A DNA stretch of 64,000 nt, from assembly GCF_900112895.1 (NCBI RefSeq), contig NZ_FONL01000001.1, positions 62,001 through 126,000 of the forward strand. Direction: 5' to 3'. Position numbers and translations under genes: made by a program. The notes below the pieces were generated by a model. The model had not been told where the DNA came from. It saw nothing but the letters and a program-made list of their open reading frames with translations, and did no database searches. Below, one piece after another: positions 49,784-57,864 of this stretch (within the stretch, counting starts at the first letter, position 1; each line of letters starts with the position of its first letter). This stretch comes from Succiniclasticum ruminis DSM 9236. GTDB lineage: Bacteria; Bacillota; Negativicutes; Acidaminococcales; Acidaminococcaceae.

Positions 49784-50923
49784 TCAGTACATAACTTTGT
49801 TGGCAATGACCAGACGCTGGATCTGGTTGGTGCCTTCATAAATCTGCATGATCTTGGCATCACGCATACGTTTTTCAGCCGGATTTTCTTTGGAGTAGCC
49901 GTAGCCGCCCATGATCTGCACGGCATTCGTTGTAACTTCCATGGCAGTATCTGCCGCAAAGCATTTTGCCATAGCCGCTTCCTTGGTGAACACAACTCCT
50001 TCGTCACGCATAGCACAGGCACGGTACACCAGCAGACGGGCCGCATCGATCTTCATGGCCATATCGGCAACCATTTCCTGGATCATTTCGAAGGAAGCGA
50101 TGGGCTGGCCGAACTGTTTCCGTTCTTTTGCGTATGCAACCGCAACATCCAGCGCGGCCTGGGCCAGACCGACGGAAACCGCGCCCACAAACGGACGGGC
50201 GGAATCCAGCGTCTGCATGGCGATGCGGAAGCCCTGACCTTCACGGCCTACACGGTTGCTTTCCGGAATGACCACGTTATCCAGGATCAGTTCGCAGGTA
50301 TTGGAAGGACGGATGCCCATCTTGTCTTCTTTACGGCCCACTTTGAAGCCGGGAGTTCCCTTCGGAACGATGAAAGCGGTCAGGCCGCGGATGCCGCCGT
50401 CTTTACGGGTATTGGCAAAAACCAGGTAGATGTCCGCAATGCCGCCGTTGGTGATAAACGCTTTTGTACCGTTCAGGGTATAGGTTTTCTTTTCCTTGTC
50501 ATGGACAGCACGGGTGGAAACACCGCCGGCATCCGAACCGGCGCCGGGTTCCGTCAGGGCGAAAGCAGCCAGGCCGCCTTCGTTCAGGATATCACACCAC
50601 ATGCGTTTCTGTTCGTCGTTGCCTGCCAGCAGCACGGGAGCCGTTGCCAGAGCATTGGCAGCCATGGACGTCGCCACGCCGGCGCAGCCTTTTCCCAGCT
50701 CTTCATACATCATGGCAACCGTAACGCTGTCCAGACCTAATCCGCCGTATTCTTCAGGAACAATAACATTCAGCAGTCCCATGTCGGCAGCCATTTTAAA
50801 CAATTCCGGACGGGTCGCGTTTTCCGCGTCCATCTCACCGGCAATGGGAGTAATTTCCTTTGCCACAAACTCGCGCACCATTTCCTGCAATTCGAGCTGT
50901 TCTTCCGTAAATCCAAAATTCAT
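49784..50923 (-). CDS. Acyl-CoA dehydrogenase (short-chain/butyryl-CoA type)
   Basis: FAD enzyme that interconverts saturated acyl-CoA and 2-enoyl-CoA. The 379 residues start at ATG 50923 (MNFGFTEEQLELQEMVREF) after AGGAGG; a longer frame upstream has no ribosome-binding site. FAD-site segments FALTEPGAGSDAGG and FITNGGIAD are present, and the catalytic Glu is in IMQIYEGTNQIQR. It resembles butyryl-CoA dehydrogenase of fermenters, but no etfAB or crotonase gene is beside it, so chain length and direction are not certain. Confidence 0.9.
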   Translation of the reverse strand: MNFGFTEEQLELQEMVREFVAKEITPIAGEMDAENATRPELFKMAADMGLLNVIVPEEYGGLGLDSVTVAMMYEELGKGCAGVATSMAANALATAPVLLAGNDEQKRMWCDILNEGGLAAFALTEPGAGSDAGGVSTRAVHDKEKKTYTLNGTKAFITNGGIADIYLVFANTRKDGGIRGLTAFIVPKGTPGFKVGRKEDKMGIRPSNTCELILDNVVIPESNRVGREGQGFRIAMQTLDSARPFVGAVSVGLAQAALDVAVAYAKERKQFGQPIASFEMIQEMVADMAMKIDAARLLVYRACAMRDEGVVFTKEAAMAKCFAADTAMEVTTNAVQIMGGYGYSKENPAEKRMRDAKIMQIYEGTNQIQRLVIANKVMY

Positions 50924-50994
50924 TGTTATCCTCCTAAATACGGCATCTATATTTTTTGCCAAGAAAGTCTTTATAAACTGTAAATCCAGCCAAT

Positions 50995-51017
50995 ACTTGT
51001 AGTATTTTACCACAAGT
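50995..51017. promoter_or_regulatory. Inverted repeat upstream of the acyl-CoA dehydrogenase gene
   Basis: ACTTGTAGTA-TTT-TACCACAAGT: ten-base arms with one mismatch around a 3-nt centre, 72 bp before the start codon. It may be an operator. It recalls a Rex site (TTGTGA...TCACAA) but is 19 bp across the TTGT-ACAA core rather than 18. Confidence 0.4.
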
Positions 51018-51112
51018 CTACTTATAAGACAACAACCCTGCAAAGAAAATTTCACAAAGTTCACAATCCAAGCAGGTTTCAACGGCAACACACACAACTA
51101 TAGCGTCACACT

Positions 51113-51140
51113 CCGGCAAATCTCAGTATTCTTTTGCCGG
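51113..51140 (-). terminator. Hairpin after glnA
   Basis: CCGGCAAA / TTTGCCGG arms (8 bp, perfect) with a 12-nt loop, beginning 10 nt after the glnA stop. There is no T run after it on the minus strand, so it may stabilise the transcript end rather than terminate. Confidence 0.45.
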
Positions 51141-51150
51141 ACTACCGTTT

Positions 51151-53055
51151 TTAATCAATAATGTTCTGCCTGTAATCGTGATACAACGCATAGAGCTCAT
51201 CTTTCAGTTTCTGCATCTCCAAAAACTTCGCGGATACCGCGTCGTAATCCCCGGCCTCTATGGCATTTTTGATCTCGGTAAATGTGCTGGTTTCTTTTGC
51301 GGAATCTTTCGCCAGTTTATTGCGCACGGCCTGGATCTTTTTCCAGACAGCATTGTCGTACGCGGTTCCGTTGCCGGCATCATGCAGTTTCTTCGTTGCC
51401 ACCACATCGGCCCGGGCTTCCGGGATTAGCCGGTTCAGCAGCTCTGTCTTCCAGCGGATCATGGCGCCTTCCGCAAAGGAACGGATCACCGCTTCGCCAA
51501 AGATGCCGCCTTCCATGATAACCTTTTTCTTTTCCGGATATTTATCCCAGTTCCGGATATTTTCCCAAACGGTGGCAGGCGGTTCGCCAAAAAGCTTGGC
51601 CCGCTCTTCCGCCGTAAAGTCTTCAAACACATCGGCTTCGGTGCGGTACTCTCTGTCTTTTTCCAGATAGAAGCCTTTCTGCCCGGCCTTTTTGGAAATT
51701 TCCTTTTCCAGCTGGGCCAGGGATTTCTTACTGGTCACACAGGCTTTGATGCCGTCCAGAGCTGCCAGATAGAACGCCGCGATGGCGATATAGGTATTGG
51801 TGTAGGGATTCGGGGAACGCATCTCGATGCGGGTCGCCAGCGGATTGTCCAGGTCACGGATCAGACCGGCCAGAATGGTACGGTTCCGGGAAGGGATGTC
51901 CGGGGCCAGGCCCAGGGACGTCACGATGCACACCGGCGCCTCAAAGCCCGGTTTCAGCCGGTTGAAGGCGTCCGTGGTGGCGGAGATGAAGGGGTTGATG
52001 GCCTCATAATTCTTCATGATGCCCATCACAGCGCCATACCCTACCGCGGACAGGAAATCCTTATGCATGTCCGCCGGGGCAAACAGGTTGACCACCTTGC
52101 CGTTTTTCAGTTTGGCCGCAATGCCCACATGGGTATGCTCGCCGCTGCCGGCCACACCGGGGATCGGTTTCGCCTGGAAGGAAATGTCCAGACCGTTCTG
52201 GCGGAACACTTCCTTGACGATGATGCGGGCCAGAATTTCATTGTCCGCCGTCTGCAGGCCCGCATTATATTTCCAGTCTACTTCCAGTTGTTCGTTGATA
52301 TGGGTCATATGGCCGGAGGAATCAATCTGTCCTTTGACGCCGCCGCATTCTTTATGCCCCATTTCCGGTTCCAGTCCGTACAGCTCCAGCATCTCAATGG
52401 TCTGCTCCAAAGCCGTGCGCACGTTGCCGCGGGTCCGCTGCCAGTACATCTCCTGCATGACCTGGGAGGAAGACAGGGCCTCGATGGGAGAGTTTTCCCG
52501 GGGAGATTTCACCCAGAATTCCAGTTCCGTCGCCGTGGTGAAGATCAGATGCGCGATTTCATTCACATCAATGTTCTCCAGCCCGGGAATGTGCGGATAT
52601 TTTTTCAGAAGTGCCAGTATTTCGTCTTCCACATACTGCAGGGATTTCTTCAAAAGAGAACGGGAATCCACATACTCGCCGTTATGGGTCAGGAAGCAGG
52701 GCATGCGGAGCGTGCCTACCATGCGCCCCTTTTCGTCAAAATGCTCGTAGTTATAATCCACGTACCAGTTTACGTCCTTGTCCACTTCCATATCCACACG
52801 GGCATCGTTCAGGGTGGCGATACCGGGCAGTACCACGGAAGAGCCGTCAGTCTGGGCGGCGCTGCCGGTCAGGAACTTGTCAATATCATGCAAAAAAATG
52901 TTGACGGGAATCTTTTCATCCGTATCGTTCCCTGCCAGGTCCACGCCCATCAGAGAAACAAACTGCACCTCTTTATGGTCGGCCAATAACTGCAGCAGCG
53001 TTTCTTTTGTCTGCTGCGAAGGTTTAATCACATACAGCAATTCATTTTTTCCCAT
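51151..53055 (-). CDS. glnA: Glutamine synthetase, long variant
   Basis: Makes glutamine from glutamate, ammonia and ATP. At 634 residues it is far longer than type I enzymes (about 440-470) and shorter than type III (about 700). The catalytic core is type I-like: TELEFW for the metal site, PIPGVAGSGEHTHVGIAA, PSRNRTILAGL, and RIEMRSPNPYTNTYIAIAAFYLAALDGI. The last about 200 residues (KAGQKGFYLEKDREYRTEAD onward) form a helical extension I cannot assign. A CGRG-like adenylylation tyrosine site is not seen. Two palindromes lie upstream. Confidence 0.88.
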   Translation of the reverse strand: MGKNELLYVIKPSQQTKETLLQLLADHKEVQFVSLMGVDLAGNDTDEKIPVNIFLHDIDKFLTGSAAQTDGSSVVLPGIATLNDARVDMEVDKDVNWYVDYNYEHFDEKGRMVGTLRMPCFLTHNGEYVDSRSLLKKSLQYVEDEILALLKKYPHIPGLENIDVNEIAHLIFTTATELEFWVKSPRENSPIEALSSSQVMQEMYWQRTRGNVRTALEQTIEMLELYGLEPEMGHKECGGVKGQIDSSGHMTHINEQLEVDWKYNAGLQTADNEILARIIVKEVFRQNGLDISFQAKPIPGVAGSGEHTHVGIAAKLKNGKVVNLFAPADMHKDFLSAVGYGAVMGIMKNYEAINPFISATTDAFNRLKPGFEAPVCIVTSLGLAPDIPSRNRTILAGLIRDLDNPLATRIEMRSPNPYTNTYIAIAAFYLAALDGIKACVTSKKSLAQLEKEISKKAGQKGFYLEKDREYRTEADVFEDFTAEERAKLFGEPPATVWENIRNWDKYPEKKKVIMEGGIFGEAVIRSFAEGAMIRWKTELLNRLIPEARADVVATKKLHDAGNGTAYDNAVWKKIQAVRNKLAKDSAKETSTFTEIKNAIEAGDYDAVSAKFLEMQKLKDELYALYHDYRQNIID

Positions 53056-53117
53056 GATATTCCGGCAAAGAGCCGCTTCCCCCCTTTGTGCCGTCTGAAA
53101 CGGACAGCAATTTTAAC

Positions 53118-53196
53118 ATTATATTTTATTTTAACAAATCCACTCTTAAATGTCTATAAAAGCTGGCTGCAACCAAAATGTATACATTTTGGTTGC
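53118..53196 (-). promoter_or_regulatory. glnA control region: 28-bp perfect palindrome and a -10 element
   Basis: Positions 53169-53196 form a perfect palindrome with half-site GCAACCAAAATGTA. A TATAAT -10 lies at 53118-53123 with no convincing -35, so the palindrome centre falls about 70 bp upstream of the likely transcription start, a place typical for an activator. The binding protein is unknown. Confidence 0.6.
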
Positions 53197-53244
53197 GCGC
53201 TAACCTGTTTCAAATATCGCAACTATTGTTAAACGAATCCCTCA

Positions 53245-53266
53245 CGGTTTAAACGTGTTTAAACCG
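53245..53266. promoter_or_regulatory. 22-bp interrupted palindrome between holA and glnA
   Basis: CGGTTTAAAC-gt-GTTTAAACCG, 10-bp perfect arms around two bases, 49 bp from the centre of the neighbouring glnA... region palindrome and 10 nt beyond the holA stop. No T run follows on either strand, so a protein-binding site is more likely than a terminator. Confidence 0.5.
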
Positions 53267-53275
53267 ACAGACAAA

Positions 53276-54373
53276 TTACGCGCACAATACGGCAATGATT
53301 TCTTCCAGGCGGTCGTATTGCCGTCCGCCCAGGCTGATTTCCTCCGCCAGCGTGTCCAGCGCCTGGATCGCGTTCCGCAGGCGGCCCTCACTGAAGTTTC
53401 TGCCTTCCCTCTGCCACATGCTGATCAGGAACGGCGCTTTGCCAGATTCGGCAACGAGCTGGGCAGCAGTACGGCCCAGCCGTTCCCCTTCTTTTACCAT
53501 CAGGATACTGCGAAGATGGGTCAGCAGTTTGGCAACCAGCAACGGAAGATATGTATTTTTCTTCTGTTCCTCTGCCAGCAGCTGCAGGGCCAGCACCGTA
53601 TTTTTGGCCGTGATAGCATTATTCAGGGCAAATACGCCGATTTCCGGCAACGAGGAAAACAGCATATCCACGTCAGCCGCGGTCCAGTTTTTCCGGTCTC
53701 CTGCATACACGGCAATCTTTTCCACTTCCGCCGCCAGCAGCTGTAAAGGAGGATTGTCCACGGTTGCCAGGTATTCCTGGATGCGCTGCACCGCGCCCCT
53801 GTCCAGGCGTCCGCCCCGCTGTTCCGCCTGCCGCGCCAGCCATGCCGGCAGATACCGGGAATCCACCGGGGAACAGTCCACGAATACCGTTTCCTTTTGT
53901 AAGAACTTTGTAAACTTCTGCCGTCCGTCCATCTTTTCCGCCTGCAGAATCACGGTACAGAAGTCCGGAACATCCCCCAGCATTGACTGGAACTGTTCCT
54001 GCTTTGAGAGATTCGTTTCCTTTGCCTTTTCTTTTGCTTTTCCCTTCCCGCCGGATTTTGCTTTTTTCCCTTCCGCTTCCGCTTTGGGGGTCAACAGCTC
54101 TTTATCCGTAACGAGGATGACCGTCCTGCCGCTGAAAAACGGATATGTGTTGATCAGGGTGTCCAGCTTTTTCATGTCCGTTTTTTCTTCAAAAACCGTG
54201 ATATCCCTGCTGTCCGGCGGCGTGTCCGTAAAGATGGCGTCCAGCAGGGTGCGGCGGACCAGATCCCGGTAATAGGGTTCTTCCCCCACGATGCAGACCA
54301 CGGTGGGGATGGTGCCGTTTTCAATTTGTTTGATAAATACATCCGGGGCAAGGCCGGAGGATTTTGGTTTCAT
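53276..54373 (-). CDS. holA: DNA polymerase III subunit delta
   Basis: Subunit of the clamp loader that opens the beta ring. The 365 residues begin at ATG 54373 (MKPKSSGLAPDVFIKQI) after a GGAG. The AAA-like N-terminal part contains VVCIVGEEPYYRDLVRRTLL, and the C-terminal collar domain ends AEEISLGGRQYDRLEEIIAVLCA. A Lys-rich insert (KAEAEGKKAKSGGKGKAKEK) lies around residue 110-130. It is downstream of comEC, as is common in Bacillota. Confidence 0.88.
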   Translation of the reverse strand: MKPKSSGLAPDVFIKQIENGTIPTVVCIVGEEPYYRDLVRRTLLDAIFTDTPPDSRDITVFEEKTDMKKLDTLINTYPFFSGRTVILVTDKELLTPKAEAEGKKAKSGGKGKAKEKAKETNLSKQEQFQSMLGDVPDFCTVILQAEKMDGRQKFTKFLQKETVFVDCSPVDSRYLPAWLARQAEQRGGRLDRGAVQRIQEYLATVDNPPLQLLAAEVEKIAVYAGDRKNWTAADVDMLFSSLPEIGVFALNNAITAKNTVLALQLLAEEQKKNTYLPLLVAKLLTHLRSILMVKEGERLGRTAAQLVAESGKAPFLISMWQREGRNFSEGRLRNAIQALDTLAEEISLGGRQYDRLEEIIAVLCA

Positions 54374-54437
54374 GGTATGTTTCTCCGATAATAACACAAA
54401 GAAAATTATATTTTATTATATCATGAACATTGTTGAA

Positions 54438-56843
54438 TTAAAATTGGTTTTCATGGTAGCGGTAGCTGTACCAGTGTAAATTATTTTTGCCAAAAACTAC
54501 CTTGATCGCGCCCAGTTCATCCGTCCGCAGGGGAATGATATTACAGGCAGCCAGACGTTCCAGTGTGTCCTGAGCCGGATGGCCGTAGCGGTTATGTTTT
54601 CCACAGGAGATTATAGCGAAATGTGGCTTAATATGATCAAGAAAATGCGGGGAAGAAGAGGTTTCCGACCCGTGATGGCTGACTTTCATCACATCCGCAG
54701 TACGCAATAGCCGCATGGCGTTTTCTTCTGTTTCCATATCCGCGTCACCCGTAAAAATCAGGGAATGTCCGCGGCAAAACAGTTGCAGGACTAACGAAGA
54801 AGCATTGGTTTCTGTCGCAGCGGCAGAAGATGTTCCGGAAGACGCTGAGGCAACTACTATTCTGCAGTCTCCCACATTCCACTGTTCGCCTTTTTGCAGT
54901 CTGTAGACGTTTGCCTTGTGTTCCACAACTTTCAGCAGCGCCTGCACATCCGCAGACTTTTCCGCCCCGGCTCCCAAAAATACATTCTTTACCGGCAGCC
55001 TGGCTGCCACACCGGCCGCGCCCCCGGCATGATCATGGTCGCCGTGGCTCAGGTACAGGGCATCGATTTGTTTTACGCCGAGGTAACGGAGATAAGGCAG
55101 CAGCACCATGCGGGAAATATCCGCTTCACCCTGCAGACCGCCTGTATCGATTAAAATGTTCTTTCCTGCCGGTGTCCGGACCAGCGCTGCGTCGCCCTGC
55201 CCCACATCTATAAAGTGAACCGTCAAATCCTGAGGCAAAAGATAACGCGCAGCATTTATCAGAAGGAAGCTGCAAAACAATACTCCAAGCCAGCGTTTTC
55301 TCTGCCGGGAAGACAGGCGGCTGAAAGGACCCAGATCAAAAAAGGAAGCCATGAACCCCAGATAACAGAAATACTGCACCTTGTACCACCCGGCAACATC
55401 CACTGCCGCAAAGGGCAATCCTGCCAGCAGCTTTCCCGCTGCAACCGCGCCCTGCAGCAGGCGTTCCGCAACAGAAAAGGGAAAACTTACGACAACAGCA
55501 AAGATACCGCTGCCCGGCTGAATGTCGCCAGCGAAAGGAAAAAGAAGACCGCAAAGCATGCCCCCGACAGATGTCAAAAATAAAAAGCAGAGTCCTGACA
55601 GAAATAACAGCACGGCCAGTTCCAGCGCCGGAAGCAGAAGCAGATTGCTGACTAACCCGATCAGGGAGACCCGGTGAAAATAAAACACGGAAAACGGAAA
55701 AGAAAAAACCTGGGCCGTCAGCGTCACGCCCAACACTGTCCGCAACCAGTCCGGAAGATTCTGAGGAATATATGCGGTCACTTTCGATCCTGCCAGCATC
55801 AATCCCGCAGTGGTCACGAAGGAAAGCTGAAAGCTGATGTCAAACAGCCAGAAAGGATTTGCCAGCAGCAGAACCCAGCCTGTCAGTAATAATAACCGGA
55901 GGCTGTCCGCCTTCAGTTTCCGGCTGCGGCCCCAGAGCAACACACAGGCCATGACCACGGCGCGCAGTACCGCAGGCTGCAGACCGCAGAGCAACGCATA
56001 CAGCGCTAAGAACAACTGAATAAAAATGATCCCCTTTTTCCCGGCCGGACGCACCAACGCCTGTAGTATCATCGCTAGTACCGCCACATGGGTGCCGGAT
56101 ACAGCCAGCAGATGCGCTATGCCGTTGTCCCGGAACACATCCGCCTCTTCCGGCCCCACGCCCTGATACCCGCCCAATACCATCCCCGGCAGAATCGCGC
56201 CCGCGCTGATATGCAGCTGCACAAGAGCATTTTCCCTCACCTTCTGCGCAAGAGCTGTGAAGCGGAACCGCAGCGGGAGCGGTTCTCCCAGTTCATGTAA
56301 TTGGGCAGGCGAAACCGTGAGATTACCGTGAATCCCTTTAATTTTATTAAAAAGATATCCGTCATACGTTCCCGGGTTGCGCAAAAAGACCGGTTCCTTC
56401 AAAACTCCCGTCAACCCGATTCTTCCGGACCGCAGCTTCCGCATGGTAAGGTCAGCATTTTTGGGATCCGTTTTCACAAAAATCCTCACCTTGCCATGCA
56501 GCGGATACTCTGCCGCCAACAATGCGCCGATTCCCTGCTCCGTTTTGCGTATGCTGTCCGGTTCTACAGCACCCTGCAGGATAATCTGCTTTCCAAAAAG
56601 TTTCTGCCATCTCTTTTGCGTTTCCAGTTTTGCGGTTCCTGTCATAAATCCCCCCGCCAGCACAAGAAAGCAGCAAAGTCCGCAAAACAGATACTCTTTA
56701 TTGTATTTTTTGCAAAGACAGACTATTTCAAAGAGCAAAAACAATCCTGAGCAGCACCAGAACGTTTTTTGCATTTCATAAAAAGAAAAAATATCTCCCA
56801 GACAAAACAGAAGAAATGCCAGGAGCAGCCAGTATGTGAACAA
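54438..56843 (-). CDS. comEC: DNA internalisation competence protein ComEC/Rec2
   Basis: Membrane channel for uptake of transforming DNA. The 801 residues comprise an N-terminal OB-type region, a Competence domain with many helices (GGYQGVGPEEADVFRDNGIAHLLAVSGTHVAVLAM), and a C-terminal metallo-beta-lactamase domain with LSHGDHDHAGG and LIDTGG. It starts with TTG at 56843, seven bases after AGGAG. It lies between comEA and holA in the standard competence order. Confidence 0.95.
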   Translation of the reverse strand: MFTYWLLLAFLLFCLGDIFSFYEMQKTFWCCSGLFLLFEIVCLCKKYNKEYLFCGLCCFLVLAGGFMTGTAKLETQKRWQKLFGKQIILQGAVEPDSIRKTEQGIGALLAAEYPLHGKVRIFVKTDPKNADLTMRKLRSGRIGLTGVLKEPVFLRNPGTYDGYLFNKIKGIHGNLTVSPAQLHELGEPLPLRFRFTALAQKVRENALVQLHISAGAILPGMVLGGYQGVGPEEADVFRDNGIAHLLAVSGTHVAVLAMILQALVRPAGKKGIIFIQLFLALYALLCGLQPAVLRAVVMACVLLWGRSRKLKADSLRLLLLTGWVLLLANPFWLFDISFQLSFVTTAGLMLAGSKVTAYIPQNLPDWLRTVLGVTLTAQVFSFPFSVFYFHRVSLIGLVSNLLLLPALELAVLLFLSGLCFLFLTSVGGMLCGLLFPFAGDIQPGSGIFAVVVSFPFSVAERLLQGAVAAGKLLAGLPFAAVDVAGWYKVQYFCYLGFMASFFDLGPFSRLSSRQRKRWLGVLFCSFLLINAARYLLPQDLTVHFIDVGQGDAALVRTPAGKNILIDTGGLQGEADISRMVLLPYLRYLGVKQIDALYLSHGDHDHAGGAAGVAARLPVKNVFLGAGAEKSADVQALLKVVEHKANVYRLQKGEQWNVGDCRIVVASASSGTSSAAATETNASSLVLQLFCRGHSLIFTGDADMETEENAMRLLRTADVMKVSHHGSETSSSPHFLDHIKPHFAIISCGKHNRYGHPAQDTLERLAACNIIPLRTDELGAIKVVFGKNNLHWYSYRYHENQF

Positions 56844-56892
56844 ATGCCATCTCCTTTCTTAACATCTATATGTCCTTTCTACGCTAATTGCT

Positions 56893-57546
56893 TTACAGCA
56901 CCAGATAGGGTTTCATCTTTTCGAATTTTGCCGGGCCGATTCCGGGAACCTTCATCAATTCTTCTACCCGTTGAAACCCCTGCCGTTTGCGGAAAGAAAT
57001 GATACGCCGGGCCGTTGCTGCTCCCACTCCGGGGAGCTGCGTAAGTTCCGTTTCGGATGCGGAGTTCAGACTGACCAGCATTTCCCCGGAAATATTCCTG
57101 TCCGGACCATGATTCTTCTGTAAATCAGTCACATTTTTTGCATCGCCCGTCAGATTTGAATCGTTCACCATAGCCTTATCTTCCATCTTCTTTTTCATTC
57201 TTGCCTTTGACAGCCGTGGCACTTTGATGTGCCCGCCGTCCTTGCACAACTGGGCCAGGTTGACCCTGTCCATGTCCGCTTCTTCCGTCACACCGCCTGC
57301 CAGCTCGATGACCTGCTGCGCCCGACTGCCCTTTGTCACTTCATAAAGACCCGGCTTTGCCACGGCCCCGCTGACACACACTGTGATCTTTATTTCCTGC
57401 ATCTGTTCCACTACCGGTTGCTCCGTCAGCTTCTTCACCTGCCGGTCTGCTTCTTCATTACTATTACCGCTCCACCAGGACGCAGCACTGCACAAGGCCA
57501 CACTGGCACAGAGAAGTCCAAGTTTTTGCAAAGTTCGTTTTTCCAT
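56893..57546 (-). CDS. comEA: Competence protein ComEA
   Basis: Membrane-anchored DNA receptor of the competence system. The start is ATG 57546 (217 residues). An N-terminal membrane helix (LGLLCASVALCSAASWW) is followed by an SLBB domain (ITVCVSGAVAKPGLYEVTKGSRAQQVIELAGG) and a C-terminal pair of helix-hairpin-helix motifs (LNSASETELTQLPGVGAATARRII and VPGIGPAKFEKM). A long hairpin with T6 precedes it by about 25 nt. Confidence 0.94.
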   Translation of the reverse strand: MEKRTLQKLGLLCASVALCSAASWWSGNSNEEADRQVKKLTEQPVVEQMQEIKITVCVSGAVAKPGLYEVTKGSRAQQVIELAGGVTEEADMDRVNLAQLCKDGGHIKVPRLSKARMKKKMEDKAMVNDSNLTGDAKNVTDLQKNHGPDRNISGEMLVSLNSASETELTQLPGVGAATARRIISFRKRQGFQRVEELMKVPGIGPAKFEKMKPYLVL

Positions 57547-57570
57547 GTTTTCACGTCCTTTCCCCAAAAC

Positions 57571-57637
57571 AAAAAAGACGAATGGAATCTCTGCAACATA
57601 CCGTTTCGGGTATGCCGATACAGAAATTCCATTCGCC
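57571..57637 (-). terminator. Long hairpin with T6 in the comEA leader (attenuator candidate)
   Basis: Arms GGCGAATGGAATTTCTG and CAGAGATTCCATTCGTC pair at 15-16 of 17 positions, with an inner GCATACC/GGTATG pair, making one 61-nt hairpin. On the minus strand it is followed by T6, 25 nt before the comEA start codon. The T run appears only in the comEA direction. Confidence 0.75.
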
Positions 57638-57798
57638 TTATTCTATTCGCAACAAGAATATTCACAAACAATACGCGCCTCTTTTTCCCTTTACCCATCC
57701 TGTTCATGAAGAGAAAGCGCCGGCTCCCCGCGCCCGTTTGCGCAGGAATCCGTTAACCCTTTCCAATCATCAGCAAGATCGGTAAAGAACAAAAGTGC

Positions 57799-57827
57799 GC
57801 AGGCCTGCAGAACGGCTACAGGCCTGC
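57799..57827 (-). terminator. Terminator after leuS
   Basis: GCAGGCCTG / CAGGCCTGC arms (9 bp, perfect), 11-nt loop, about 38 nt after the leuS stop. On the minus strand it is followed by CGCACTTTTGTTC. Confidence 0.8.
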
Positions 57828-57864
57828 TTATTCTCAGAAATTCAATTTTTAAAAACTCAGTTTT

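Larger units (their letters stand above)
57547..57864. other. Intergenic region leuS / comEA
   Basis: This 318-bp spacer holds the leuS terminator (57799-57827), a possible promoter on the minus strand (TTGTGA-16-TAGAAT near 57640-57670) and the comEA leader hairpin (57571-57637). No coding sequence convinces me. Confidence 0.6.

Noticed and set aside
50998-51014. A true Rex operator before the acyl-CoA dehydrogenase gene
   Set aside because: The TTGT-ACAA core spans 19 bp rather than 18 and the inner bases do not match, so I keep it only as an unassigned inverted repeat.
57435-57707. A 90-codon minus-strand frame across the comEA leader
   Set aside because: It runs through the attenuator hairpin and then out of frame over comEA, with a basic random-looking product and no ribosome-binding site.
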